Assembly: GCA_052318935.1 (NCBI GenBank)
Contig: JBQRKO010000002.1
Strand: one strand, 5' to 3'
From: Niallia sp052318935
GTDB taxonomy: Bacteria > Bacillota > Bacilli > Bacillales > Cytobacillaceae
DNA length: 64,000 nucleotides
A model generated the notes under the pieces. It saw only the letters and a list, made by a program, of their open reading frames with translations, did not search any database and had not been told where the DNA came from. Shown here one piece after another: positions 14,968 to 24,390 of this stretch (position 1 is the stretch's first letter; every line of letters starts with the position of its first letter). The position numbers and the translations under genes were made by a program.

Positions 14968-16707
14968 CTATAATCCACATTTTAATTGCGTATTACAATT
15001 CGTACATGTATTGCAGCCGCCAATTTCTTCTACAACCCCTTTTCGACAAACAGGGCAAGTATCTCCAATTTCTGAACCAATTGTTACTTTAGTGGAAGTT
15101 AATTCTTGGATTGTATCAACTAATACCACTTGAGGTTTTTGTGCCACCTCTTCACTTTTCACTTCATCAAACGTATTTTCTTCTGCTTTTAATGTTAATA
15201 CTTGGCTATCACGAGAGCCGTCTACATATACCGTTCCACCTTTTGCTCCGCCACGGTATAATCTTTCATACACTTTCTGCACTTGCTCCACACTATAGCC
15301 CTTTGGCGCATTCACCGTTTTACTTATGGAGCTGTCAATCCATCTTTGAATAATACATTGTACATCAGCATGTGCTTCTGGAGCTAGATCCATTGCTGCA
15401 ATAAACCAATCTGGAAGGTTATTTGGGTCAGCATCCGGATTTTCATCTAAATATTCTTGTACAATGTCTGCTTTTACCTCGATAAATTTGCCAAGTCTCC
15501 CGCTTCTAAAATAAGAAAAAGAGAAATATGGTTCTAGACCAGTTGATACCCCGACCATAGTGCCTGTGCTTCCTGTTGGTGCAACTGTTAATAAGTGAGA
15601 ATTGCGAATTCCGTACTGCAAAATTGCTTGACGAATATCTTCCGGCATTTTTTTCATAAAGCCTGTGTCAATAAATGCTTGACGAAGGTTGTTTTCTGCT
15701 TCTTCTGATTCTGCAGTTAAAAACGGGAAGCTTCCTTTTTCTTTCGCTAGCTCCACAGATGCTCTATAAGCTGTAGTTGCAATCGTTTCAAACACTTTAT
15801 CTACAAGGTTATTTCCTTCTTCAGAGCCGTACTCTGTTTCACAATAAATAAGTAAATCATGGAGACCCATAACACCTAAACCAACACGGCGTTCACCAAG
15901 TGCCTGCTTTTTATTTTCAGCAAGGAAGTAAGGTGTTGCATCTATGACATTATCTTGCATCCGTACGCCCACTTCAACCGTTTGTTTTAACTTTTCAAAA
16001 TCAACTGTTTTCGTTTTTTTATCTGCCATTTCTGCGAGGTTAACTGCTGCAAGGTTACATACACTAAACGGTGCAAGCGGCTGCTCGCCGCAAGGGTTGG
16101 TCGCAACTACCTTTTGCCCGTAGCTTTTTGCATTGGTCATGTCATTGGCATTATCGAGAAAGAAAACTCCCGGTTCAGCAGAATATGTTGCACATATATT
16201 GACTAGATTCCATAATTCTTTTGCTTTTATTTTACGATAAACTCTTATCGCATACCCCTTCGCTTCCCACTCTCGAACATCGCCAATCTTATGCCATTCT
16301 TCATTATAATACGTCATTTCCTCTGGGCTATAGCTTTCTACATCCGGAAAACGAAGTTCATATTCTCCATCATTTTCGACTGCATCCATAAATTCCTTCG
16401 TTAAACAAACAGAAATATTTGCTCCTGTTAAAAATTCTGACTGATGAACAGAATAATTTCCGCCAGCTGCTAATTTCCCCTCTGCTTCTTTAATAATTTG
16501 TTCGTTAAAACCGCCTTGTCCAGGAATTTCTTTGTAACGGATGATACCTTGGTACATTGCTTTTTCCGATTCTGTCAACGGAGTGAATTTCAATTTTTCT
16601 TTCGCATACTTTTTAATTGCTTCATCATTTGTATTTTCTATTAAAAATCGTAAAATACGAGGATTTTGCATTTTAGAAATAATAAACTCGATAATATCAG
16701 GATGCCA
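14968..16707 (-). CDS. nrdJ: Class II ribonucleotide reductase, exon 2
   Basis: The larger, C-terminal exon of the adenosylcobalamin-dependent ribonucleotide reductase. It begins WHPDIIEFIISKMQNPR directly after the intron and runs to the C-terminal zinc ribbon (TCPVCRKG through CNTCTNCNTQ). Catalytic residues are in NPCGEQPLAPFSVCNLAAVNL-type sequence: Cys and Glu in NPCGE, plus the redox partner Cys in VCNL. An open frame without the intron would start only at the ATG at 16671, missing twelve residues. Joined to exon 1 it gives about 851 residues, normal for the family. The enzyme makes deoxynucleotides with or without oxygen. Confidence 0.93.
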   Translation of the reverse strand, partial: WHPDIIEFIISKMQNPRILRFLIENTNDEAIKKYAKEKLKFTPLTESEKAMYQGIIRYKEIPGQGGFNEQIIKEAEGKLAAGGNYSVHQSEFLTGANISVCLTKEFMDAVENDGEYELRFPDVESYSPEEMTYYNEEWHKIGDVREWEAKGYAIRVYRKIKAKELWNLVNICATYSAEPGVFFLDNANDMTNAKSYGQKVVATNPCGEQPLAPFSVCNLAAVNLAEMADKKTKTVDFEKLKQTVEVGVRMQDNVIDATPYFLAENKKQALGERRVGLGVMGLHDLLIYCETEYGSEEGNNLVDKVFETIATTAYRASVELAKEKGSFPFLTAESEEAENNLRQAFIDTGFMKKMPEDIRQAILQYGIRNSHLLTVAPTGSTGTMVGVSTGLEPYFSFSYFRSGRLGKFIEVKADIVQEYLDENPDADPNNLPDWFIAAMDLAPEAHADVQCIIQRWIDSSISKTVNAPKGYSVEQVQKVYERLYRGGAKGGTVYVDGSRDSQVLTLKAEENTFDEVKSEEVAQKPQVVLVDTIQELTSTKVTIGSEIGDTCPVCRKGVVEEIGGCNTCTNCNTQLKCGL

Positions 16708-17049
16708 CGTTACTACCGTCCTTTTCAGGATACTTTAACTCTGTTAATAACAGACGGACTAGACTATATCTTCACCCTCAGCATCATCTGTTAGGGGTTG
16801 GGCACTTCGGGAATTCTTCCCTACTCTACTTCTTTGCAAAGTGCAAATTTTCGATAGTCGTTGAACCTTCACCTATAAACGGCGCTTGGCTGCGAATTGT
16901 CCAATTCAATCAATTTTTAAGCATTCACGCCCACCGTTTCCAGTCACGTTGTAGCTTGATTGACTCTAAGGAGTTCCTCGCAATTCACCCAATTTTCTTG
17001 TCATTCATTTCTGAACAACGCGGACTAACATATACAAAAATATTTTTTA
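16708..17049 (-). ncRNA. Group I intron in nrdJ
   Basis: A 342-nt insertion between exon ends ...GCGGAT and TGGCATCC.... The exon end GCGGAU pairs with GUCCGC at 17020-17025 with the diagnostic terminal U-G wobble (P1). The six nucleotides before it (AUGUUA) pair with the first six of exon 2 (UGGCAU) as P10. The intron ends in G. Conserved core blocks are present in order: AATTGCGAGGAACTC (P4 5' side), ATTCGCAGCCAAGCGCC (P4/P6 3' side), GTTCAACGACTATCG (P7 5' side) and GAAGATATAGTC (P7 3' side). No homing endonuclease ORF is inside. Splicing restores the reading frame in phase 0. Confidence 0.93.
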
Positions 17050-17865
17050 ATCCGCCAACATTATCATTTGTGCACCCCTGCGCGAACCTCCTTGCTCAAC
17101 TAGATGTGTCAATTTTGCAATATCATCCAGCCAAGATACAGAACCAGAAGACTTGCCATTTACCCCTTTAGCTAACGTATTTCGAGGTCGTAATGTCGAT
17201 CCATTTGTACCAACTCCGCCGCCGCGGCTCATAATTTCCATGACTTGCTTGCGGTGTTCTGAAATTCCTTCTCTGGAATCTTGAACAAATGGCATCACGT
17301 AGCAATTGAAATACGTAACGTCTGTTCCAGCACCTGCACCGTACAGCACTCTTCCTGCTGGAATAAAATTCAAATTAACTAATTCTTGATAAAATTTTTC
17401 AAACCATTCTTTTCTTTTTGCTTCTGTTTTTTCAACAGAAGCAAGTCCTGTCGCATTTCTTTTAGCAATTTGCTCATAGAAAATTTCCAATGGTTTTTCA
17501 ATAACATCCAATGAACGAAGAATAATGCCAGTTTCTCCTTCCTCTCCTTCCAACACACCTCTAAACTCTTCATCAACAAGTACACTTGCCATTTTGGTAT
17601 CCGTGTTTATTTCTTGAACAATCCCAAGCCCTCTGGCAGGAAACTTTGGATCTTCTTTAATTGTCAATACAACAAAATCCCCTGATGCAAGCGTAACCTT
17701 TTCTGTATCTTTAAAGGTATAGCGGTCAAGCATGACAAGTCGGGAAACTCCTTTAAAGCCAGTGTTCATATCTGGAGTGATCGGATGAACCTCCGGAAAT
17801 AATTTAATATCTTCATTTAATTTTTCAATATTTATTTTTACATCTTGTCTAAGCATAACGGACAT
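17050..17865 (-). CDS. nrdJ: Class II ribonucleotide reductase, exon 1
   Basis: The N-terminal 272 codons, ending RGAQMIMLAD at the intron. It contains the class II N-terminal region and the substrate-site segment FIPAGRVLYGAGAG, then FNCYVMPF with the first redox-active cysteine, and SRGGGVGTNGSTLRPRN. Unspliced mRNA stops at once (TAA is the first intron codon), giving a truncated protein without the catalytic NPCGE. I start at ATG 17865, 8 nt after GAAGGAG; GTG at 17871 is too close to it. Two NrdR-type boxes lie upstream. Confidence 0.93.
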
Positions 17866-17968
17866 GCACACAGCTCCTTCATTTTTTATCCTATTGATTA
17901 AAAGTAACTAGCATCACTCCTATTTAAATAATATGTACAATTAAAGTATCATACCAACCCACCAAAAT

Positions 17969-18014
17969 CAACATATAGTACTTACGTAGAAAAATAACAA
18001 CAACATATAGTGTT
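17969..18014 (-). promoter_or_regulatory. Pair of NrdR-type boxes
   Basis: The plus strand has CAACATATAGTACT at 17969 and CAACATATAGTGTT at 18001; on the coding strand these read AACACTATATGTTG and AGTACTATATGTTG. They match the ACACTATATnTTGT-type NrdR box and are 32 bp apart, about three helical turns, which is the usual arrangement. They would repress nrdJ when dATP is plentiful. NrdR itself is outside the window. Confidence 0.75.
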
Positions 18015-18265
18015 TCAATCTGTCGAATTTCATTTTGTCAAACTAGAAAAAAAATAGATATCGAAGAAAAACAGAGAATAAAAAAGATATTTCAGCATAA
18101 AGGACAAAAATTCGACATTCTTCATACTTGCACTTTTTTGTTATGGATAATGATTGATACAACTGGATTCTTGCTAAAGACCTGAAGTGAAAATATTTTT
18201 CGACAAGACTTTCAGTTCATTTTTTTAGTAGTACTTCTTACTTCATTATGTGTAATCAAAGCGAA

Positions 18266-18294
18266 AAAGAGCGCTGCTAGAGCACTCTTTTGAT
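18266..18294 (-). terminator. Terminator of lipM
   Basis: On the minus strand AAAGAGTGCT-CTAGC-AGCGCTCTTTTTC forms a 9-10 bp stem with one wobble pair and a T-run. Confidence 0.75.
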
Positions 18295-18331
18295 CTATTC
18301 ATTCTTTTTTTATAATAGAAAACATTCCCTA

Positions 18332-19168
18332 TTACCTGCGAAAATTCCATTCATCGCTTTCATATTTTTCTTTTGCTAATCTTTCAACATAGTTCAACTG
18401 TTCTTCAGTTAATTCATAAGGTTCTAAATTGATTTGAAGCCCTTCTTCAAATCCTTGTTTAAAAGCAGTTTTCGCCATATCAATCGTAATATTTTTAGTT
18501 GTTAAGTTATTAATGGCTACCGCTTTTTCTTTAAATGCTTTTTGCATTCTTTCTTTCACACGCTCATTTGGATACTTAAATAACTGAAATAGTTTATCTT
18601 CGTCTAAATCTAATAAAATCGAGCCATGCTGCAAAATAACTCCTTTTTGCCTCGTTTGTGCGCTTCCTGCTACTTTTCTGCCTTCAACAACTAATTCATA
18701 CCAGCTTGGGGCATCAAAACAAACGGCTGACCGAGGATTTTTTAAACTATTTTTTTGTTCCTCTGTTTTTGGTACAGCAAAGTATGCTTCGAGTCCTAGC
18801 AAATGAAAACCTTTCAGAATGCCTTCTGAAATCACACGATAGGCTTCCGTAACAGTTTGCGGCATTTCAGGATGATCCTCTGAAACAATCACACTATATG
18901 TTAATTCATGTTCATGAAGAACGCCTCTTCCTCCTGTTGGTCTCCTTACAAATCCAAGGTTCAACTCTTTCACTGCATCCATATTAATTTCTTTTTCTAC
19001 TTTTTGAAAATATCCGATGGATAATGTTGCAGGATTCCATCCATAAAAACGGATGATTGGTGGAAAATCGCCGGTAGAATGCCATTCTAATAACGCTTCA
19101 TCTAATGCCATATTAAATGCAGGCGAGCAATTTCCTGTATCTATAAACCTCCAAGTTTCTCGTGTCAT
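18332..19168 (-). CDS. lipM: Octanoyltransferase LipM
   Basis: A 278-residue BPL/LplA-fold acyltransferase, exactly the length of B. subtilis LipM, which moves octanoyl from ACP to GcvH in lipoate synthesis. Visible motifs are RRPTGGRGVLHEHELTYS, the cysteine-containing SAVCFDAPSWYELVVEGRKVAG (acyl-thioester Cys), and GSILLD. It fits its neighbours: gcvT, gcvPA and gcvPB are on the same strand nearby and their partner GcvH is the lipoate acceptor. It has its own terminator. Confidence 0.95.
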   Translation of the reverse strand: MTRETWRFIDTGNCSPAFNMALDEALLEWHSTGDFPPIIRFYGWNPATLSIGYFQKVEKEINMDAVKELNLGFVRRPTGGRGVLHEHELTYSVIVSEDHPEMPQTVTEAYRVISEGILKGFHLLGLEAYFAVPKTEEQKNSLKNPRSAVCFDAPSWYELVVEGRKVAGSAQTRQKGVILQHGSILLDLDEDKLFQLFKYPNERVKERMQKAFKEKAVAINNLTTKNITIDMAKTAFKQGFEEGLQINLEPYELTEEQLNYVERLAKEKYESDEWNFRR

Positions 19169-19351
19169 CTAGATCCCTTCTTTACTGTAATATAAGTTTG
19201 TTTAGGTCAATGTTTAAGTCTATCAAAAAGCAGGAAAGAAGAAAAGCATGTCGACTTCTTTTTCAATGGTGAATAAAAGTATTCTCTTTACTACTAGAAT
19301 GGTTCACTTATATAATAGAAAGAGTGCAAGTTATGAAAGGAGAAATGAGCA

Positions 19352-19732
19352 TTGCAATCGATTTATACACTTCTAGTGATAGTCGCAGCAGTTATCGTTT
19401 ATTCGGTATCTAAATGGCTTTATCAACGGAGAATAGTAAAAACAGTAACAGAAGAAGAATTTCGCGAAGGATACAGAAAGGCACAATTAATCGATGTAAG
19501 AGAGCCTAATGAATTCGAAGCAGGTCATATTCTCGGTGCAAGAAATATTCCATTGTCTCAATTAAAAATGAGAAAAGGAGAATTACGACCTGATAAACCA
19601 GTGTATTTATATTGCCAAAACGGGTTGCGCAGCGGCAGAGCAGCTGAATTCCTGCATCGCAAAGGCTATAGACAGCTTACCCAGTTACAAGGCGGCTTTA
19701 AAAAATGGTCTGGAAAAATAAAAGCGAAATAA
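19352..19732 (+). CDS. yqhL: Membrane-anchored rhodanese-like protein YqhL
   Basis: A 126-residue protein with an N-terminal membrane helix (about residues 4-20) and a single rhodanese domain. The active loop is YCQNGLRSGRAA with the catalytic Cys; upstream LIDVREPNEFEAGHI is the typical domain start. The start is TTG, 9 nt after AAGGAG; an overlapping ATG is in another frame. It probably handles sulfane sulfur or a related thiol reaction at the membrane. It is convergent with gcvPB, as in B. subtilis. Confidence 0.9.
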   Translation: MQSIYTLLVIVAAVIVYSVSKWLYQRRIVKTVTEEEFREGYRKAQLIDVREPNEFEAGHILGARNIPLSQLKMRKGELRPDKPVYLYCQNGLRSGRAAEFLHRKGYRQLTQLQGGFKKWSGKIKAK

Positions 19733-19770
19733 TAATAGCCAGTTAAAGTGGTTATACGATATAGAAACAG

Positions 19771-19813
19771 AAATAGAGGGAATTCCATCAAGGATAATCC
19801 CTCTATTTTTTTA
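19771..19813. terminator. Bidirectional terminator between yqhL and gcvPB
   Basis: AATAGAGGGAATT and GGATAATCCCTCTATT pair over about 10 bp with a T7 run on the plus strand and A-rich sequence on the other side. Confidence 0.8.
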
Positions 19814-19827
19814 TATTTACGGACTTA

Positions 19828-21288
19828 TTAACTTTTCACGTACCGTAAAACAGGTTTCCGGGCAGCAAGCGTCTCATCTAATCTGCCAATAACCGTTGTA
19901 TGAGGTGCTTCTTGCACCACTTCCGGTGTTTCTTCTGCTTCTTTTGCAATTTGTATCATCGCATCAATAAATTGATCTAATGTTTCTTTTGATTCCGTTT
20001 CTGTCGGTTCAATCATAATACACTCTTCTACATTAAGCGGGAAATAAATGGTTGGCGGATGATACCCGAAGTCCAGCAGCCTTTTCGCAATATCCAGCGT
20101 ACGAACACCAAGCTTTTTCTGCCTTTTTCCGCTTAGTACAAACTCATGCTTACAATGACGATCAAATGGCAAGTCATAATATTCTGCTAATCGTCTCATC
20201 ATATAATTTGCATTTAAAACTGCATTTTCCGTTACTGCTTTTAATCCGTCTGGCCCCATAGAACGGATATAAGTGTATGCACGGACATTAATTCCAAAGT
20301 TTCCGTAGAAAGGTTTTACTCTGCCAATTGACTGTGGACGGTTATAATCATAGACATACTCTTCCCCGATCTTTGTAATAACCGGTTTAGGCAAAAATGG
20401 AATTAAATCAGCTTTTACGCCAACTGGACCTGATCCTGGTCCACCACCGCCATGCGGTCCTGTAAAGGTTTTATGCAAATTCAAATGAACAACATCAAAT
20501 CCCATATCTCCAGGTCTTGCTTTCGATAATACGGCATTTAAATTAGCACCATCATAATATAATTTTCCACCCGCATTATGAACAATCTCCGCCATTTCAA
20601 GAATATCTTCTTCAAATAATCCTAGTGTATTCGGATTTGTTAACATAAGAGCAGCAGTGTCATCTCCAACCACTCGTTTTAAATCCTCTAAATCTACTAA
20701 TCCATTTTCATTTGACTTAACGGTGATCGTTTCAAATCCGGCAACTGTTGCAGACGCTGGATTTGTACCGTGAGCAGAATCTGGGACAATCACTTTTGTA
20801 CGATTCGTGTCACCATTCGCTTCATGGTATGCACGAATCATCATTAATCCAGTCCATTCCCCATGTGCTCCCGCAGCAGGCTGAAGGGTAACTTCATCCA
20901 TTCCTGTAATCTCCGTTAAATGCTGCTGCAAGTCATACATAAGTTCCAAAGCACCTTGTACAGAGCTTTCATCTTGTAGTGGATGAATATGAGCAAACCC
21001 ATTAAAACGTGCCACATTTTCATTAATTTTTGGATTATACTTCATTGTACAAGAACCTAAAGGATAAAAACCAGAATCTAAACCATGGTTTCTTTTCGAT
21101 AAGGCAGTATAATGACGCATAATATCTAATTCGGAAACTTCAGGCAGTTCAGGGCTGGCCTCCCGTACATAATCGTTTGGCAAAAGATCAGATAATGCTG
21201 CTTCCGGAACGTCCATTTCCGGCAGACTATAACCGATTCGTCCAGGTGTACTGCTTTCAAATATAAGTGCTTGATGTTGATTATGCAT
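19828..21288 (-). CDS. gcvPB: Glycine dehydrogenase (decarboxylating) subunit 2
   Basis: A 486-residue PLP-dependent subunit of the split P-protein. The PLP lysine is Lys273 in LNLHKTFTGPHGGGGPGSG, followed by the glycine-rich phosphate loop. With GcvPA it decarboxylates glycine and passes the aminomethyl group to lipoyl-GcvH. I choose ATG 21288 (MHNQHQALIF), 6 nt after GGAGG, over the first codon of the open frame. The start overlaps the gcvPA stop by 8 bp, so the two are translationally coupled. Confidence 0.96.
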   Translation of the reverse strand: MHNQHQALIFESSTPGRIGYSLPEMDVPEAALSDLLPNDYVREASPELPEVSELDIMRHYTALSKRNHGLDSGFYPLGSCTMKYNPKINENVARFNGFAHIHPLQDESSVQGALELMYDLQQHLTEITGMDEVTLQPAAGAHGEWTGLMMIRAYHEANGDTNRTKVIVPDSAHGTNPASATVAGFETITVKSNENGLVDLEDLKRVVGDDTAALMLTNPNTLGLFEEDILEMAEIVHNAGGKLYYDGANLNAVLSKARPGDMGFDVVHLNLHKTFTGPHGGGGPGSGPVGVKADLIPFLPKPVITKIGEEYVYDYNRPQSIGRVKPFYGNFGINVRAYTYIRSMGPDGLKAVTENAVLNANYMMRRLAEYYDLPFDRHCKHEFVLSGKRQKKLGVRTLDIAKRLLDFGYHPPTIYFPLNVEECIMIEPTETESKETLDQFIDAMIQIAKEAEETPEVVQEAPHTTVIGRLDETLAARKPVLRYVKS

Positions 21289-22627
21289 GGTAATCCTCCA
21301 ATTCATTCACAAATTCATCTATTTCCTCTTTTGTTCTAAGCTCTGTTACGGCAACTAGCATATGATGATCTAATCCATCAAAATCTCTGCCTAAATCGTA
21401 TCCGCCAATTATCCCTTTTTGAAGCAGAGACTTGTTGATATTAGAGACAGGAGCTTTGCATTTTATAACAAATTCATTAAATGAATGTCCATCAAACTCT
21501 ATTTGAAAGCCTGCTTCTTTTAATTTCGTTTTCGCATAATGAGCTTTTTGCAAATTAGCGACAGCCATTTCTTTCACACCATTTTTCCCAAGTGCTGTCA
21601 TAGCTACTGATGCTGCTAGTGCATTAAGTGCTTGATTGGAACAAATATTGGATGTTGCCTTATCGCGACGAATATGCTGTTCCCTAGCCTGCAGCGTAAG
21701 AACAAATCCTCTTTTCCCCTCTTCATCAACCGTTTGTCCAACCAATCTTCCAGGCACCTTACGCATTAGTTTAGAGGTTACCGCAAAATATCCACAATGA
21801 GGACCTCCAAATGCCGCTGGAATTCCAAATGGTTGTGCATCCCCAACGACGATATCTGCATTAAATTTTCCTGGAGGAGTTAACACTCCTAAAGCAAGTG
21901 GATTGCTCGAAATAACAAACATCGCTTTATTAGAATGAATAAGTTCTTCCAATTCTTTTAATGGCTCTATTCTCCCAAAAAAGTTAGGATATTGTATCAT
22001 AACAGATGCCACATTCTCATCTATTAATTCTTTTAATTGATCGATATCTGTGATCCCATCTTTATGAGGCACTTCTACTACTTCGATGTATTGCCCTTTT
22101 GCATATGTTTTGACCACTTCTTTTGCTTCCGGGTGAACTGCGCTTGAGATAAGAATCTTTTTTCTTCTTGTAGAACCAGCGCTAAGCATTCCTGCTTCAG
22201 CGAGCGCTGTAGCTCCATCGTACATAGAAGAGTTCGCTACATCCATACCCGTTAATTCACAAATCATTGTTTGAAATTCAAAAATTGCTTGTAATTCCCC
22301 TTGTGAAATTTCTGGTTGATAAGGCGTATAAGCGGTATAAAATTCGGAACGAGAAATGACATGGTCGACAATGACAGGCGTGTAATGATCATATACACCT
22401 GCGCCTAAAAAAGAAACATTTGATTTAGCGTCCATATTTTTTTGAGCAAGTTTGTTTAATTCCTTTAATAATGCAGATTCACTTTTAGCAGGCTTAATCT
22501 TGTATTCTCCTTGAAAACGAATCTTTTCTGGAATATCTGTAAAAAGTTCATCCACAGAGTCTACTCCGATACTCTTTAACATAGCTTGTTGATCTTCTTG
22601 TGTCATTGGTAAGTAGCGATGTTTCAT
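21281..22627 (-). CDS. gcvPA: Glycine dehydrogenase (decarboxylating) subunit 1
   Basis: A 448-residue N-terminal half of the P-protein, which forms a heterotetramer with GcvPB. Family sequences include MKHRYLPMTQEDQQAML at the start, SFLGAGVYDHYTP, and SNICSNQALNALAASV. It is the middle gene of gcvT-gcvPA-gcvPB, 20 bp after gcvT, under the glycine riboswitch. Confidence 0.96.
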   Translation of the reverse strand: MKHRYLPMTQEDQQAMLKSIGVDSVDELFTDIPEKIRFQGEYKIKPAKSESALLKELNKLAQKNMDAKSNVSFLGAGVYDHYTPVIVDHVISRSEFYTAYTPYQPEISQGELQAIFEFQTMICELTGMDVANSSMYDGATALAEAGMLSAGSTRRKKILISSAVHPEAKEVVKTYAKGQYIEVVEVPHKDGITDIDQLKELIDENVASVMIQYPNFFGRIEPLKELEELIHSNKAMFVISSNPLALGVLTPPGKFNADIVVGDAQPFGIPAAFGGPHCGYFAVTSKLMRKVPGRLVGQTVDEEGKRGFVLTLQAREQHIRRDKATSNICSNQALNALAASVAMTALGKNGVKEMAVANLQKAHYAKTKLKEAGFQIEFDGHSFNEFVIKCKAPVSNINKSLLQKGIIGGYDLGRDFDGLDHHMLVAVTELRTKEEIDEFVNELEDYHA

Positions 22628-22647
22628 CCTGTTTAACTCCTCCTAAT

Positions 22648-23754
22648 TTAAGCTTGATTCCTTTTATAAAATGGGGTTGCAACAACTTTCGCTCTCATAT
22701 ATTTCCCTCTAATTTCCACATCTACTTCTTGAGCAAGCACGGCAAATTCTTTTTGTAATAATGCAAGCCCGATATTTTTCTTTAATGTAGGAGATTGTGT
22801 TCCAGTTGTTACTTCCCCTATTAATTCTCCATTTGCATATACTTTGTAGCCATGTCTTGGAATGCCTCTATCTACCATTTCAATGCCTACTAATTTACGG
22901 GAAACACCCTGTTCTTTTTGTTCCATTAATGCGGCTTTGCCTATGAAGTTGTCCTCTTTATTTAATTTTACAGCAAAGCCAATTCCAACCTCTAAAGGAG
23001 AAATATCAGCTGATAATTCTTGACCATAAAGAGCAAGCGTTGCTTCAAAACGCAACGTGTCTCTTGCGCCTAAACCACATGGCAGCACACCTTCTTCTTT
23101 CCCGGCTGCTAATATTTCGCTCCATAATAAAGGAGCATCTTTGCTGTCGCAATAAATTTCAAATCCATCTTCTCCTGTATATCCTGTACGTGACAACAGT
23201 ACTTCTTTCCCAGCAAGCATCTGTTTTTGCTGAAATTGAAAATAACCGATAGAAGCAGTATCAATATTTGGATTCATTTTATTAATGATAGTTTCAGCCA
23301 ATGGACCTTGAAGAGCTAATTGCGCATAATCTTCTGATAAATTAGTTAATTCCACTTGCCCATCGGCATATTTACATAACCAATCGTAATCTTTTGCAAT
23401 ATTAGATGCATTCACTATTAATAAATAGTGGTTTTCCGCTAATTTATAGGTTAGTAAATCGTCTACTGTTCCGCCATTTTCATAACACATAGCAGAATAT
23501 TGAGCACCGCCAACCTTTATTTTTGACACATCATTCGTTAATACTTTTTGTAAAAAAGCTAAGCTCTCTGCTCCCTTTACTTCAATTTCTCCCATGTGGG
23601 AAACATCAAATAAGCCTGCTTTTGTACGAACTGCTTCATGTTCTTCTTTTATACTGGAAAATTGAACAGGCAAATCCCATCCACCAAAATCAATTGTTTT
23701 TGCTCCATATTCTTTATAGCACTCAAATAAAGGTGTACGCTTTAGTGTCGTCAT
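22648..23754 (-). CDS. gcvT: Aminomethyltransferase (T-protein)
   Basis: A 368-residue tetrahydrofolate-dependent enzyme that releases ammonia from the aminomethyl-lipoyl group of GcvH and forms 5,10-methylene-THF. Conserved stretches are FDVSHMGEIEVKG, QYSAMCYENGGTVDDLL, LSRTGYTGEDGFEIYC and GLGARDTLR. The ATG follows AGGAGCTGAAGAAA. It is the first gene of the operon and lies about 100 bp downstream of the riboswitch terminator. Confidence 0.97.
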   Translation of the reverse strand: MTTLKRTPLFECYKEYGAKTIDFGGWDLPVQFSSIKEEHEAVRTKAGLFDVSHMGEIEVKGAESLAFLQKVLTNDVSKIKVGGAQYSAMCYENGGTVDDLLTYKLAENHYLLIVNASNIAKDYDWLCKYADGQVELTNLSEDYAQLALQGPLAETIINKMNPNIDTASIGYFQFQQKQMLAGKEVLLSRTGYTGEDGFEIYCDSKDAPLLWSEILAAGKEEGVLPCGLGARDTLRFEATLALYGQELSADISPLEVGIGFAVKLNKEDNFIGKAALMEQKEQGVSRKLVGIEMVDRGIPRHGYKVYANGELIGEVTTGTQSPTLKKNIGLALLQKEFAVLAQEVDVEIRGKYMRAKVVATPFYKRNQA

Positions 23755-23847
23755 TTTCTTCAGCTCCTCTTATTTTCAATTTTTTTATTATGTGAATTAA
23801 TTACTATATTTAACGAGAAGTTTCTAGCTATTCTGAAAAATCCCTAC

Positions 23848-23896
23848 AAAAAAAGGACAGAAACCTCCCATTTAAATGAAGAAAGGTCTCTGTCCT
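23848..23896 (-). terminator. Glycine riboswitch expression-platform terminator
   Basis: On the minus strand GGACAGAGACCT and AGGTTTCTGTCC form a 12-bp stem (one mismatch) followed by TTTTTTT. The 5' arm overlaps the end of the second aptamer, as expected for ligand-controlled termination. Confidence 0.9.
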
Positions 23897-24051
23897 GGCA
23901 CCTGAAAGTTTACCGATATCGGCTGTCCCCTTTGGTGGCTGTCTTTTATACAGCGCTCTCCAGAGCTGCGTCAAAATAGAGTTCTTTTGCCTGAGAGATT
24001 CACAATAAGAATTGTTTGCTCCTTCGGCGCTACAAATGTAGTCTCTCCCCT
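23887..24051 (-). ncRNA. Tandem glycine riboswitch upstream of gcvT
   Basis: Two glycine aptamers in series on the minus strand. The first has GGGAGAGACT, GCCGAAGGAGCAA and ATCTCTCAGGCAAAAGAAC; the second has CTCTGGAGAG, CAGCCACCAAAGGGG and AACTTTCAGGTGCCAGGACAGAG. They are joined by a short linker with no room for a gene. With the terminator that follows, glycine binding should let transcription enter gcvT-gcvPA-gcvPB. It lies in the 636-bp gap between gcvT and the divergent helicase gene. Confidence 0.95.
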
Positions 24052-24390
24052 ATTTCTCATCCGCGTATTATAAAATTATATCTATTGGTCATACTATTAC
24101 TAAATATAATTATCGTCTCGAAAAAGACGATTAATAATAAATACTTATGTAGTTTTTGTTCACTTTTTATAAAAAAATCGATATTTTGTGACAAAATTCA
24201 AAACTTTTACACATTAATCCTAACATCATGATGAAATTCAGGCAATAATTATTTTCTAATAAAAAAATATTTTATTTATCAATACACGAAATTATTATTT
24301 TTATATAACATTTTTTCATCTATTCACTAAACCCTTCACTTGTTTTTACGACAAATTTATGCCTTACAGAATGAGAAAGGACGACTACGA

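Larger units (their letters stand above)
17866..18331. other. Intergenic region upstream of nrdJ
   Basis: A 466-bp gap between nrdJ and the 3' end of lipM. It holds the two NrdR-type boxes and the lipM terminator. The part between them (about 18020-18260) is AT-rich; I see no gene or repeat in it. Confidence 0.5.

Noticed and set aside
16672..17046. nrdJ as two separate genes or a pseudogene
   Set aside because: The intervening sequence has P1, P10 and core elements of a group I intron, and splicing restores the frame, so it is better read as one intron-containing gene.
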